From: an uncultured Sulfitobacter sp.
GTDB lineage: Bacteria; Pseudomonadota; Alphaproteobacteria; Rhodobacterales; Rhodobacteraceae
Assembly (NCBI RefSeq): GCF_947497275.1
Contig: NZ_CANMFS010000007.1
Span: forward strand, 144,955-208,954
DNA: 64,000 nucleotides
Direction of reading: 5' to 3'
The notes beneath the pieces are model-generated. The model saw nothing but the letters and a program-made list of their open reading frames with translations. It was not told the DNA's origin and did not search any database. The translations under genes and the position numbers were made by a program. Within the stretch, counting starts at the first letter, position 1. Each line of letters opens with the position of its first letter. Positions 44,561 through 53,408 of this stretch are shown one piece after another.

Positions 44561-45595
44561 CTACTGGCCTGAGTACTCCATCACGGCTTCAAGCACCTCC
44601 GGGTCGATCATCTCGCTCAGACCGGGAAGAACTTTCTCATTGTTGATGCGTTCGAACTCTGCCTGTGCCTCCTCGGTCAGAGTGTCTACCTGACCACCTT
44701 GCTCAGAGACAAACTCTTCGAGTACATCATCGGAGAAAGCCATGATCGAAGCTGTGGATTCTTCGGAAATCTCTTCGCCTACCTCGATCAGCAACTGCTG
44801 TACGTCTTCGGGTAGCCCATCAAACCACGCCTGACTGACAAGAATGAAGGAATCCGCGTAGAACTGGTGCGGAAGTTGTCCGTACTTGACATGGTCCCAC
44901 CAGCTATAAGCCTTGATTGCCGACGGCACTGTCGAGAAGGTGTCAATCATCCCGTTCTGGAGGGCTGTGTAAACCTCTCCGGTCGGCATCGAGACCGCGT
45001 CGGCACCGAGAGCTGTCCAGCGGGGCCGCTCGATGCCACTGAGATAGCGCGCCTTGAGCCCCTCAAATGCCTCGGGCGAAGTAAGTGGGCGCTCGGCCGT
45101 AAACGACATGAACGGTCCGGTGGGGTTGTAGGCAAGAAACTTGGTCCGTGTCCGGGTAAGGACGTCATCCCAGATCTCCTGGCCCACCTCCGTTTCGCGG
45201 AAGAACTTGCGAAGATGATCGAAGTTCTCGAAAACACCCGGCAGGGCCTCCACGTTGTAGTTGCGGTTCACCGGCGGAAAACTGACCGTTCCGACCACGC
45301 CTCCAAGCTGAACGGAACCCGCTGTCAATGCTCCCATGACCTCGCGGATCCCAAATAGTTGCCCGGATGGAAAGGTTTCGACCCGGATCTTACCCTCACC
45401 CCTGGCATTCACCCGGTCGGCGAACTCCTGGCAGAATATGGCACTGTGATGTTTGGGGGCCCAGTGATAGCTAAGTCGCGCTACAATCTCGTCCGCCGAT
45501 GCTGCGGAGATCCAGACGGATCCGGCAGCCAGGCCGAGCCCTAGAGTTGTAACGGTGCGGACGCGCCGCAGCATTTTTGTAAATTTCCCTGACAT
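44561..45595 (-). CDS. TRAP transporter solute-binding protein (DctP family)
   Basis: 344-residue periplasmic binding protein with a Sec signal (RVRTVTTLGLGLAAGSVWIS, cleavage near ASADE). Core motifs QLFGIREVMGALTAGSVQLG and AVSMPTGEVYTALQNGMIDT are DctP-like. ATG 45595 has a perfect GGGAGGAAAC site. It heads the minus operon dctP-dctQ-dctM-hydratase-ligase and is divergent from the YdfG-like SDR across an operator. Confidence 0.92.
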   Translation of the reverse strand: MSGKFTKMLRRVRTVTTLGLGLAAGSVWISAASADEIVARLSYHWAPKHHSAIFCQEFADRVNARGEGKIRVETFPSGQLFGIREVMGALTAGSVQLGGVVGTVSFPPVNRNYNVEALPGVFENFDHLRKFFRETEVGQEIWDDVLTRTRTKFLAYNPTGPFMSFTAERPLTSPEAFEGLKARYLSGIERPRWTALGADAVSMPTGEVYTALQNGMIDTFSTVPSAIKAYSWWDHVKYGQLPHQFYADSFILVSQAWFDGLPEDVQQLLIEVGEEISEESTASIMAFSDDVLEEFVSEQGGQVDTLTEEAQAEFERINNEKVLPGLSEMIDPEVLEAVMEYSGQ

Positions 45596-45665
45596 GTTTC
45601 CTCCCTACGTCCATTTTTGGACTGCTTAGCGTCGCTAATCCTTGGTAACGCCGAGGATTCGACTA

Positions 45666-45684
45666 CTGCTGACAATGTTGACAT
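45666..45684. promoter_or_regulatory. GntR-type operators CTGCTGACAA and ATGTTGACAT
   Basis: Two overlapping motif-like sites, 45666-45675 and 45675-45684, between the divergent dctP (45595) and SDR (45737) genes. ATGTTGACAT is the better match. Confidence 0.5.
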
Positions 45685-45736
45685 TCTTAATTTCATTACG
45701 TCAACTCTTCTTTTTCATGTAAACGGGAGTCAAAAG

Positions 45737-46510
45737 ATGCTGCGTAGCGAATTTCAGGACGAAATTGTACTGGTCACAGGGGCGACAGCGGGCTTTGGAC
45801 TGGCCACAGCCCGCAAGTTCCATGGGGCCGGAGCCCGCGTCGTTGCCATTGGGCGTCGTCAGGACCGGCTCGATGCCCTGCAGGACGAAATGGGGGACCG
45901 TCTCTTGCCGCTTGCGCTCGATCTTGCAGATACAGCCGCCATTGCGCGGGAGATTGATCACCTGCCCAAGGACTACCGCGATCTTTCCATTGTCGTGAAC
46001 AACGCCGGATTTGGCATCGACAGAGGTACGGCCCAAGCCGCGCGCCTTGCCGATTGGGACGATATGGTCAACGTCAATATCCGAGGCCTGCTGCACATGA
46101 CGCATCACACACTGCCCGGAATGCTGGAACGGGGCCGGGGCCAGATCATCAACATCGGTTCGGTTGCGGGCCGGGCCGTTGCGCCGACGAATGCGGTCTA
46201 CAGCGCGACGAAATCATTCGTCCTTCAGTTCACCAAAGCCCTGAAAACCGATCTGATCGGCACTCCGGTCCGGGCAAGCTACATCGCCCCCGGTGCGGCC
46301 GAGACCGAATTTTCGCTGGTCCGTTGGCAGGGCGACGAAGCACGGGCCGCCGGTGCCTATGCCGGGTATCAACCTCTGACAGCAGAAGACATCGCAGAAG
46401 CCGTGTTTTTCACAGCGGCGATGCCCGCGCATGTCGATGTCACCGAACTGGAACTTATGCCGCATCAACAGGGATTCGGACCGCGCATCTTTGCGCGGGA
46501 CCCAAAGTGA
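45737..46510 (+). CDS. SDR, YdfG-like 3-hydroxy acid dehydrogenase
   Basis: 257-residue SDR. VTGATAGFG cofactor loop near residue 14, NNAGFG, Ser in NIGSVAG, and YSATK catalytic motif. The C-terminal half (SYIAPGAAETEFSLVRW, PAHVDVTELELMP) resembles E. coli YdfG, which acts on 3-hydroxy acids such as L-allo-threonine, serine and 3-hydroxypropionate. ATG 45737 follows GGGAG. A role with malonic-semialdehyde-like or 3-hydroxy acids would fit the carboxylase and CoA-ligase context (inference). Confidence 0.87.
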   Translation: MLRSEFQDEIVLVTGATAGFGLATARKFHGAGARVVAIGRRQDRLDALQDEMGDRLLPLALDLADTAAIAREIDHLPKDYRDLSIVVNNAGFGIDRGTAQAARLADWDDMVNVNIRGLLHMTHHTLPGMLERGRGQIINIGSVAGRAVAPTNAVYSATKSFVLQFTKALKTDLIGTPVRASYIAPGAAETEFSLVRWQGDEARAAGAYAGYQPLTAEDIAEAVFFTAAMPAHVDVTELELMPHQQGFGPRIFARDPK

Positions 46511-46525
46511 TCGCCGCTGCGCCGG

Positions 46526-47278
46526 TCAGGCACCCCCACCGACGTCCAGCGTCGTGCCTGTAATGTAGGAAGCGTCGTCCGACAGCAGCCAGACAATCGC
46601 CCCGGCGACCTCGTCCGGGGTGCCTGCGCGTCCCATCGGCATCCGTGGCCCGACCTTTTCGATCCTGTCGGCCATCCCGGCACGGGCATGAATTGGCGTG
46701 TTGATCAGGCCGGGACGCACAGACATCACCCTGATTCCTTCGCGCGCGACTTCAAGTGCGAAGCCATGGGTGAAGGTATCCAGCGCCGCTTTCGACGCCG
46801 CATAGTGGACATGCAGTTTGGGGGCGCCATGAATGGCCGCGAGCGATGAGACGTTGATGATCGTGCCCCCCGGACCACCTTTTTCGGTGGACAACCGCGC
46901 AGCTGTCTCGCGCGCTGCGATCATCGCCCCGGTCACGTTTATTCGCATCAGGCTGTTGATTTCATCGCCGTCCATCTCTTCAAGACGCATGGCGCGTGGG
47001 GCAGTGCGCGCTGCATTGTTCACCAGACCACCGAGCGGCGGCATGGCCTTGTCCACGGCGCGAAACAGATCGATCACCTGCTCTTCCGCCCCCATATCGG
47101 CGGCAAAGGCCTGCGCCAGTCCACCGGCGGCAACGATGTCGGCGACAACCTTCTGTGCGTCTTCCCGGCCTGTTCTGTAGTGAACGGCAACGGCCCATCC
47201 CTGTGCGGCGGCACGTATGGCGGTCGCAGCGCCGATGCCGCCTGCTGCACCGGTTACGATTACTGTCTTCTGGGTCAT
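46526..47278 (-). CDS. SDR family oxidoreductase
   Basis: 250-residue classical SDR: TGAAGGIG near residue 10, NNAARTAPRAM, Ser in NVSSLAAIHGA, YAASK. C-terminal SDDASYITGTTLDVGGG. ATG 47278 overlaps the MFS stop by 4 bases, so it is translated with the transporter. Convergent with the YdfG-like gene (15 bases). Confidence 0.9.
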   Translation of the reverse strand: MTQKTVIVTGAAGGIGAATAIRAAAQGWAVAVHYRTGREDAQKVVADIVAAGGLAQAFAADMGAEEQVIDLFRAVDKAMPPLGGLVNNAARTAPRAMRLEEMDGDEINSLMRINVTGAMIAARETAARLSTEKGGPGGTIINVSSLAAIHGAPKLHVHYAASKAALDTFTHGFALEVAREGIRVMSVRPGLINTPIHARAGMADRIEKVGPRMPMGRAGTPDEVAGAIVWLLSDDASYITGTTLDVGGGA

Positions 47279-48501
47279 GAATCTCGTTGCTCCTCAGTTG
47301 TCTGTGGTCCCTGAACGACAGCAACCGCACACACTGCAAATGCGGCTGCAATACAAACGAGGCCCGGTGTATAGCTACCGGTCGTGAGAACCGACAAGCT
47401 CAACATCGCGGGGCCGATCAGCCCCCCCAGATATGCAAAGACCATAGATCCCGCAGTTGCGGTCAGAACTCCGGCTGGTCCACCGCTTGCCTCACCGGCG
47501 CGCGCGACCTCTGCAAGCAGGACGCCGCTCCAGCCCATGGGCATGAAGCCGAGCGCGACACTGATCAACGCGATGGCGAACCATGGCCATGCCGGGCCTA
47601 GGAACAGTAGTATCGACAGCAGCGCCACCCCCGACCATGCAAGCCAGGAAAGGACGACGCGCGGCTGACCCGTATCCGCACGCCACCCCCAATAGAGCCT
47701 GCCGAAAATGCTTGCCGTCATGGCGAGCGAGAGCATCGCGGCGGCGCCTTCGGGTGGCAGTTGGCTATCGCGCCAGATCATCGCGATATAGACGGACATG
47801 AACCCGAACTGGGCCATCGAAAAGGCGAAAACTGCAATCGCAAGACCGCGTTGAACTGGATCGGCCAGAACCTCGCGTGCAGGTGCGAAGGGTAGCCGGA
47901 AGCGAACTGAAACGCCCGCGATTCCGTCGTGCCCAAGTCTGTTGCCGACGAACGGTGACAGAACTGCGACCAGAATAGCGAACGACATGGTGGCGATTGC
48001 CGCCATGCGCCAGTCGGATATCAGAACAATTGCCGGCAGGACGAAACCGGCGGCGGCACCGCCGAGCGCCACACTGGATTGCTTGAACGAAAAGACGAGA
48101 TTCCGGTGCCGACCGACCGCAATCTGATTAAGCACGCGCGATCCGATTGGGTTAACCGGGCCATAGCCGATCCCGATCAGCACCGCCCCCAAAACGATCA
48201 GAGCCGGCCCGTTTGCAAGTGCGAGGGCCACGGCACCCAAGGCAACGAAAATCAGCGAAATCGAAGCACCGTTGAATGATCCCCATCTCGCTACAAAACC
48301 GGCAGTGCCGGTCGAAGAGACAAGCGCCACGGCAAAAATCATTGCTGTGAAGAGCCCGATCAGATCGGCGTCAAGGCCAAGCGCAAGTGCGGCAAACGGC
48401 GCGAGGACGGGCGCCGTTTGCACCGCAGCCACCACTGCGGTCTGATAAATTAGAACAAATCCAATTCCTAAAACCGAATTCAGGCGCGTGTGCTGGCTCA
48501 T
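47275..48501 (-). CDS. MFS transporter
   Basis: 408-residue major facilitator with about 12 membrane segments; typical cytoplasmic loop features are weak (FVARWGSFNG after segment 2). I chose ATG 48501; no clear ribosome binding site is visible and a TTG at 48549 is the alternative. Between the FAD protein and the SDR in one minus-strand operon. Substrate unknown; may import or export a pathway intermediate. Confidence 0.82.
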   Translation of the reverse strand: MSQHTRLNSVLGIGFVLIYQTAVVAAVQTAPVLAPFAALALGLDADLIGLFTAMIFAVALVSSTGTAGFVARWGSFNGASISLIFVALGAVALALANGPALIVLGAVLIGIGYGPVNPIGSRVLNQIAVGRHRNLVFSFKQSSVALGGAAAGFVLPAIVLISDWRMAAIATMSFAILVAVLSPFVGNRLGHDGIAGVSVRFRLPFAPAREVLADPVQRGLAIAVFAFSMAQFGFMSVYIAMIWRDSQLPPEGAAAMLSLAMTASIFGRLYWGWRADTGQPRVVLSWLAWSGVALLSILLFLGPAWPWFAIALISVALGFMPMGWSGVLLAEVARAGEASGGPAGVLTATAGSMVFAYLGGLIGPAMLSLSVLTTGSYTPGLVCIAAAFAVCAVAVVQGPQTTEEQRDS

Positions 48502-48589
48502 GTGCTTGTTCGTGCGGATGCGGTAGCACAACGCCTGTTTTGGTCGCAAAGCCTTTGGTGCACGTCGGTTTCCGCGTGGCCGTGGAGCA

Positions 48590-50032
48590 TCATACCACCT
48601 CGCGGGGTGGCGGCCCCTCGGTGCCGACGAGCGTGCCGATTAAAGCCGGAAGGCTATTGTGCAGGCGAACAGCGATCTGCGGAATGGCTGTCATGTCGCC
48701 GAACCGGCCTCGGGTCAGCAAACCGAACGCCCATATGGCGTTCTGCGCGTTTCCGTCACCATCCAGCACGCGCCCTTCGCCGTCAACGTCGAAACCCAGT
48801 CCCATACTGTCAGGTCTGACAAGTCCGAGATCAATCATGGTCCTGACAAATGTATCATCCGACAAGGTTTTCGGCCCGGTGCAATTGATTACTGTATCAA
48901 AGGGCTCGCGAACCATCTTGCCGCCACGCTCGAGCAATCTCGCTTCAAGGCGATTGTTGCTTGCGTCCAGGCCGTCCAGACGCGCGACACTAAACTTCAG
49001 TTGACCCGATTCTACCGCCGCCGCGATTTTGGCACCGGTTTGAGGCACCATTCGATAGCGGTTGACGTCATACCACGGCTTCAGGTGGCGCAGGAATCTG
49101 CGTTTTTCGGGATCGGTAAAGTTCTTCCAGAGCCAACCGGCGGCATCCCGCACGTCATCGAAGGGACCTTTCAGATCACGCCCTTCGGCACTGGCCAGTT
49201 CCATGTCCTGACGCAGGGCGCGCACTGAGGCGCCAAGGGTCAGGCCCTCGCCATGCCGTTCAATGAAACGCGGCATCGGGCTTGCAAGGCGCTGCATAAG
49301 TGCAGCCACATTCGGCACATCGCCCTGAGGCTCGGGCAGCAGCCCCCGGCGCGATATCGCTTTGATAGGCCCCCGATGTCCCTGCCGCGACAGGGTCGCG
49401 AGGACGTCGGCGGCTGTCAGACCCGTCCCCACGAGAAGAACCGAGTTATCGGGGGAGATTGCCGATACTGCCTCCGTGTCGAACGGATCGCCGATGTAGC
49501 CAGAGTGATTGCGAGCCTGAGCGGTAACCCCCCTGAATAACGACGGTCGTTGACCGCCGAATGCCAGGACAATCAGGTCCGGCTCCTCGGTGCGACCAGA
49601 GGCAAGTTCAATCTGGACCCCTCTATCAGTACGCCTTGCTGCCACCGCCCGATCCCGGACATGGCGAACCGTGGATCCGTATGTGTTTTCCTCAAGTGTT
49701 TGTTGCAATGTATCGTTCATGTAGCCGCGCAAATCGGATCGCCGAACATATCTAACACCTGAGTCTGCGCGGCCCTCCGGATCCCGTGCTGCCGCGCCGG
49801 ATGTTTCATACCATCGCGCGAAGTGACCGATATCGTCCGGAAAAAGAACCAGAAGTTCGTGTGTGCCGTTTACACGATGGTCGGGATCGTTGCCACCATA
49901 GGCAAGCCCGCCTCCCAACTCCTGACGTGGTTCGATGATTGTGATGTTCAATGGGGTAGGGGCACTGGCGCAAAGTCGAATTGCAACGGCAGTGCCGGTA
50001 AAACCTCCACCTATAATTGCTATCCGCCGCAT
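48590..50032 (-). CDS. FAD/NAD(P)-binding protein (FAD-NAD(P)-binding, PF13454 type)
   Basis: 480-residue flavoprotein. N-terminal dinucleotide motif RRIAIIGGGFTGTAVA and GGGLAYG near residue 40; a second Rossmann-like LLVGTGLTAADVL near 205; C-terminal INCTGPKTLSDD. This family (often annotated FAD/NAD(P)-binding protein) is related to NAD(P)H oxidoreductases but most members lack known reactions. ATG 50032 is preceded by GGAGAAAC. An operator copy lies 45 bases upstream, linking it to the island regulon. Heads an operon with the MFS transporter and SDR. Confidence 0.85.
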   Translation of the reverse strand: MRRIAIIGGGFTGTAVAIRLCASAPTPLNITIIEPRQELGGGLAYGGNDPDHRVNGTHELLVLFPDDIGHFARWYETSGAAARDPEGRADSGVRYVRRSDLRGYMNDTLQQTLEENTYGSTVRHVRDRAVAARRTDRGVQIELASGRTEEPDLIVLAFGGQRPSLFRGVTAQARNHSGYIGDPFDTEAVSAISPDNSVLLVGTGLTAADVLATLSRQGHRGPIKAISRRGLLPEPQGDVPNVAALMQRLASPMPRFIERHGEGLTLGASVRALRQDMELASAEGRDLKGPFDDVRDAAGWLWKNFTDPEKRRFLRHLKPWYDVNRYRMVPQTGAKIAAAVESGQLKFSVARLDGLDASNNRLEARLLERGGKMVREPFDTVINCTGPKTLSDDTFVRTMIDLGLVRPDSMGLGFDVDGEGRVLDGDGNAQNAIWAFGLLTRGRFGDMTAIPQIAVRLHNSLPALIGTLVGTEGPPPREVV

Positions 50033-50076
50033 ATCGTTTCTCCGCCTAGACAACAAACTGAAGAGAAACTATGATA

Positions 50077-50086
50077 ATGTCAACAA
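50077..50086. promoter_or_regulatory. GntR-type operator ATGTCAACAA
   Basis: Reverse complement TTGTTGACAT, identical to the copies at 16782, 37037 and 38894. Located 45 bases upstream of the FAD-protein start; the rightmost copy I found. Confidence 0.5.
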
Positions 50087-50387
50087 TGTTATAAAGAGGC
50101 TTCTCGCTTGCTCCGGCTCCATAATTTTCATCACGCTGACATCGGCGCTCGGCCCTTTTCATTCCGATTTCGAATTCCAGGTCTCTCCGAGACCCAAGCC
50201 CAGTTGGCGGCAGGACCTCGTTACACTTCATGGAAAAAACTTGTCAGGTCGGCGTTCTATTTTCGTTGGCCACGCTGCCTTGCGGAGTGTGAGAGCAACA
50301 TGCACCGCGGCGGGGCGTTGAAGAAGTGGGTCGCGGTGGTCGGGGTCGCTGCCACTGCCATCACTGACCAGAAAATATGAGCCGGGA
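50087..50387. other. Intergenic stretch without supported gene
   Basis: About 300 bases between the FAD-protein promoter and the YeiH-family gene. Short open frames exist on both strands but none gives a recognisable protein. It marks the border between the catabolic island and the transport/stress part of the window. Confidence 0.4.
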
Positions 50388-51425
50388 ATGAATAATACTC
50401 TCCTATCCATGACGTCATCCTGCCAGCATATGGCTTCGCGGCTGAAGTTGTATTTTCCCGGGGTCGTGATCGCTGTTCTGGTGGCGCTGGCGGCGCAATT
50501 CGTCGCCGAGCACTACGGCGCACCGGCGATGCTGATGGCGCTCCTCTTCGGCATCACACTCAACTTTCTCAGCGAAGACGCACCAACGGCTGACGGTATC
50601 GGGTTTGCGGCGCGATCTGTCCTGCGCTTTGGGGTCGCGATCCTCGGCGCGCGGATCAGTGTCGGGATGCTGACATCGCTTGGGTGGGGCATGATCGCGC
50701 TTCTGGTGCTGGGTACGATTGCTACGATCGCTTTTGGTATGCTTTTGGCGCGGGTGATCGGGCAGGGTCCGCGTTTCGCGATCCTGACCGCCGGATCGGT
50801 GGCCATTTGCGGCGCGTCGGCGGCCATGGCGATCGCTGCGGTATTGCCCAAGGACGAACGATCCGAGCGCAATCTCCTCTTCACCGTGCTGGGTGTCACT
50901 GTGCTGTCGACCATCGCGATGATCGTCTACCCGATACTGACCAACGCTCTGGGCTTTGACGAGGTTACCGCCGGCGCATTCATCGGCGCCACGGTGCATG
51001 ACGTGGCGCAGGTGGTGGGCGCGGGGTTCTCGATCTCGGAGACGGCCGGCGAAACATCGACACTGGTCAAGCTGATACGCGTGTCCTTTTTGGCCCCCGT
51101 GGTTATCGTCATCACCCTGCTCTGGAGCCGCCCCGAAGCGGAAGCCGACGGCGCACGCCCGCCGATCATTCCGGTATTCGTGTTGGGGTTCCTGTGTCTC
51201 GCAACGCTGAACTCGCTCGGGCTCATTCCGCAATCGCTTGGGGATTTCCTCGCGAAACTGTCATCCTGGGCGCTGCTTTCGGCCATCGCGGCGGTCGGGA
51301 TGAAGACCGATTTGCGCAACGTGGTGAAAGTCGGCGGCCGGGCGATCACGCTGATCGTTGCAGAGACGCTGTTCCTCGCGCTGTTTGTGTTGATCGGAAT
51401 CAGCTTTCTGGAACTTGCGCCGTAA
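50388..51425 (+). CDS. YeiH family putative sulfate exporter
   Basis: 345-residue membrane protein with about ten segments. Family features: SVAICGASAAMAIAAVLP near residue 141 and ATVHDVAQVVGAGF near 205. The family is annotated as putative sulfate exporter, often near sulfonate metabolism and a LysR regulator; neither is seen here. Start ATG 50388, with a second in-frame ATG at 50409. Lone gene on the plus strand. Confidence 0.88.
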   Translation: MNNTLLSMTSSCQHMASRLKLYFPGVVIAVLVALAAQFVAEHYGAPAMLMALLFGITLNFLSEDAPTADGIGFAARSVLRFGVAILGARISVGMLTSLGWGMIALLVLGTIATIAFGMLLARVIGQGPRFAILTAGSVAICGASAAMAIAAVLPKDERSERNLLFTVLGVTVLSTIAMIVYPILTNALGFDEVTAGAFIGATVHDVAQVVGAGFSISETAGETSTLVKLIRVSFLAPVVIVITLLWSRPEAEADGARPPIIPVFVLGFLCLATLNSLGLIPQSLGDFLAKLSSWALLSAIAAVGMKTDLRNVVKVGGRAITLIVAETLFLALFVLIGISFLELAP

Positions 51426-51857
51426 CCGACCTCCGACACGGTTTGCCGGAGCGTACGTTAAGAGCCATCGCACACCGATTCGCTATGACGGGCAGTGATC
51501 AGTCCTGGCCGTTTCCCCCCTTACTTACGGGCGTGAGGGTTTTGCGAAGGTTGATCTGGCATTTCGATTGCCCCGCGTGCGCCGTGCGATCTTACTTTTG
51601 ATGAATGTTCGTGTTTGTGTGGTCCGCACCGAACGGTGGGACTGGGGTAAACACGTTCATCCGATCCTCGACGGTGCGCGGTCCGAGATCGACGTTGATG
51701 GTTGCTCAGGGCTGCATCTTTCGCCAGTTCCGACCGCCGACGCCTATGATATTGAATGGTGTGGGGCCGTCCTGCAGAGGGTTCATTCTGTATTTGCGGG
51801 GCGTCTGACTTTAGGGGGCAGCGCGCGAACCCCGATCTGTGCGGGGCGTCATCACGT
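51426..51857. other. Intergenic stretch without supported gene
   Basis: About 430 bases after the YeiH gene. A weak hairpin CTCCG/CGGAG near 51430-51450 could be its 3' end. The remaining open frames (for example plus frames from 51568 and 51605) do not resemble any protein I know. Confidence 0.4.
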
Positions 51858-53408
51858 CTAGCTGACAGTGGAAGGGGCGCGCCACATGAAATAGGTCGGG
51901 ACCAGCGCGAGCAGGAATATTCCGCATACGATAAAGAAACCGTCTTGGAAGGCCGCGTTCGAAGACTGGATTACGACGGTTTGGCCCAAAAACGATGAAG
52001 CGGCAGGCATGAGCTGAGACTCTGGCAGACCCGAGGCATGCAGGAGCCCGGCAACTTCGCGCAAGAGTTCCATCGTTGTGGCGTTATCGCTTGTCTGGGT
52101 TGCGGCAAAAGCATCCGCATGCATGATCGTGCGTCGTTCGATGAACACAGTCAGAAGGTTCACCCCGAAGGCTCCGCCAAGTTGCCGGATGAAGTTCGAA
52201 GCGCCCGAGCCCTGGCCAAGAAGGTGGGGTGGCAGAACCTTGAGCGCCCCCGACGAAATCGCAGGAAACACGAGACCAAGCCCCACGCGTGAGATAATCG
52301 TCCACCACGCCAGCGTCCAAAAGGCCGTATGGACATTCACGGCGGTCATAAGCCAGGAGGACGCTGCGAAAATCGCCATGCCTGCCCCGATCATGATCGG
52401 CGCGGGCACCTTGTCGGACAGCCGCCCGGCAATCGGAAAAACCAGCAGCATCGCAAAGCCCGAGGGCATAAGAAGAAGGCCCGCCTGCGTCGGCGTCATG
52501 CCCTGGATCTGTTGTACGAAGACTGGAAGCAAATAGGTGGAGCCGAATAGCCCCGCCCCCATGATGAAGGCAATGACCGAGGCCGAGGAGAAGGCGAAAT
52601 TCTTGAACAGCCGCATGTCGAGCATCGGTTTCGCGGTGGTCATCTCCCAGATGACGAACCCGACGGCCGAGGCGGCGGAAATTGCAAACCCCAACAGGGT
52701 CAAATTGGAATCCCAGCCGAGCCGCTGTGCATTCGACAGCGTGCTGAGCAACACCGCAAGAAAGACCGATAGGATCGCCACACCGACAAAGTCGAAACCC
52801 GGAATCGGACCGGTTTCTTCTCTGCTGGGCAGGAAAAGGTTCGCTAACAGGATGGCGAGACCGGAAAAGGGCAATCCCAGATAGAAGACAAAGCGCCAGT
52901 CGAAGGCGTCCATAAGCACGCCACCGATCCAGGGGCCCAAGGCCGGCGCCAGGACGACGCCAACACCGTAGATGCCCATGGCCGCGCCGCGCTTATCGGG
53001 CGGAAACACTCTGAACAGCATAATCATGGCCAGCGGCTGAACGATGCCCGCGGCTGCCCCTTGTACCACGCGGGCCAGTGTCAGTACGGTCTCATTCGGC
53101 GCGAGCCCTCCAAGGATCGAACCGCCGAGAAAGATACCCATTGCGGCATTCATCGTCAGACGCATCCCGAAGGCGCGGTTGGCCCAGTCGGCCAGCAGCA
53201 TCGTGGCGGTCATGGCCGCAAGAAAGCCTGTCGAGATCCATTGCGCCTGAACCGCGCTGATGCCGAAAGCCCCCATGACCGCCGGGATGGCGACGTTCAC
53301 GATCGTCGTAGACAAAACGACAGAGATTGTCGCGATCATGATCGTGCCGGTCGCCCACCACTTGTAGGCAGGACCGTAACGCTCGAAATACCGGTCAATC
53401 TGTGACAT
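51858..53408 (-). CDS. DHA2 family multidrug efflux MFS (EmrB-like)
   Basis: 516-residue transporter with 14 predicted membrane segments. Motif LADWANRAFGMR after segment 2 and GIYGVGVVLAPALGPWIGG (motif C) near residue 130. ATG 53408 is preceded by GAGG; an upstream GTG at 53414 is too close to that site. It overlaps the end of the emrA-like gene by 14 bases. With EmrA it would export toxic organic compounds across the envelope. Confidence 0.9.
   Translation of the reverse strand: MSQIDRYFERYGPAYKWWATGTIMIATISVVLSTTIVNVAIPAVMGAFGISAVQAQWISTGFLAAMTATMLLADWANRAFGMRLTMNAAMGIFLGGSILGGLAPNETVLTLARVVQGAAAGIVQPLAMIMLFRVFPPDKRGAAMGIYGVGVVLAPALGPWIGGVLMDAFDWRFVFYLGLPFSGLAILLANLFLPSREETGPIPGFDFVGVAILSVFLAVLLSTLSNAQRLGWDSNLTLLGFAISAASAVGFVIWEMTTAKPMLDMRLFKNFAFSSASVIAFIMGAGLFGSTYLLPVFVQQIQGMTPTQAGLLLMPSGFAMLLVFPIAGRLSDKVPAPIMIGAGMAIFAASSWLMTAVNVHTAFWTLAWWTIISRVGLGLVFPAISSGALKVLPPHLLGQGSGASNFIRQLGGAFGVNLLTVFIERRTIMHADAFAATQTSDNATTMELLREVAGLLHASGLPESQLMPAASSFLGQTVVIQSSNAAFQDGFFIVCGIFLLALVPTYFMWRAPSTVS

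Noticed and set aside
39694..45595. Possible acetate-only recycling role for the ADP-forming synthetase
   Set aside because: Housekeeping acetyl-CoA synthetase would not be expected inside an operon with a TRAP transporter and enoyl-CoA hydratase; a pathway-specific acid is more likely.
50108..50380. Small open frame (90 codons) before the YeiH gene
   Set aside because: No ribosome binding site, no recognisable domain and low-complexity composition; not supported as a gene.
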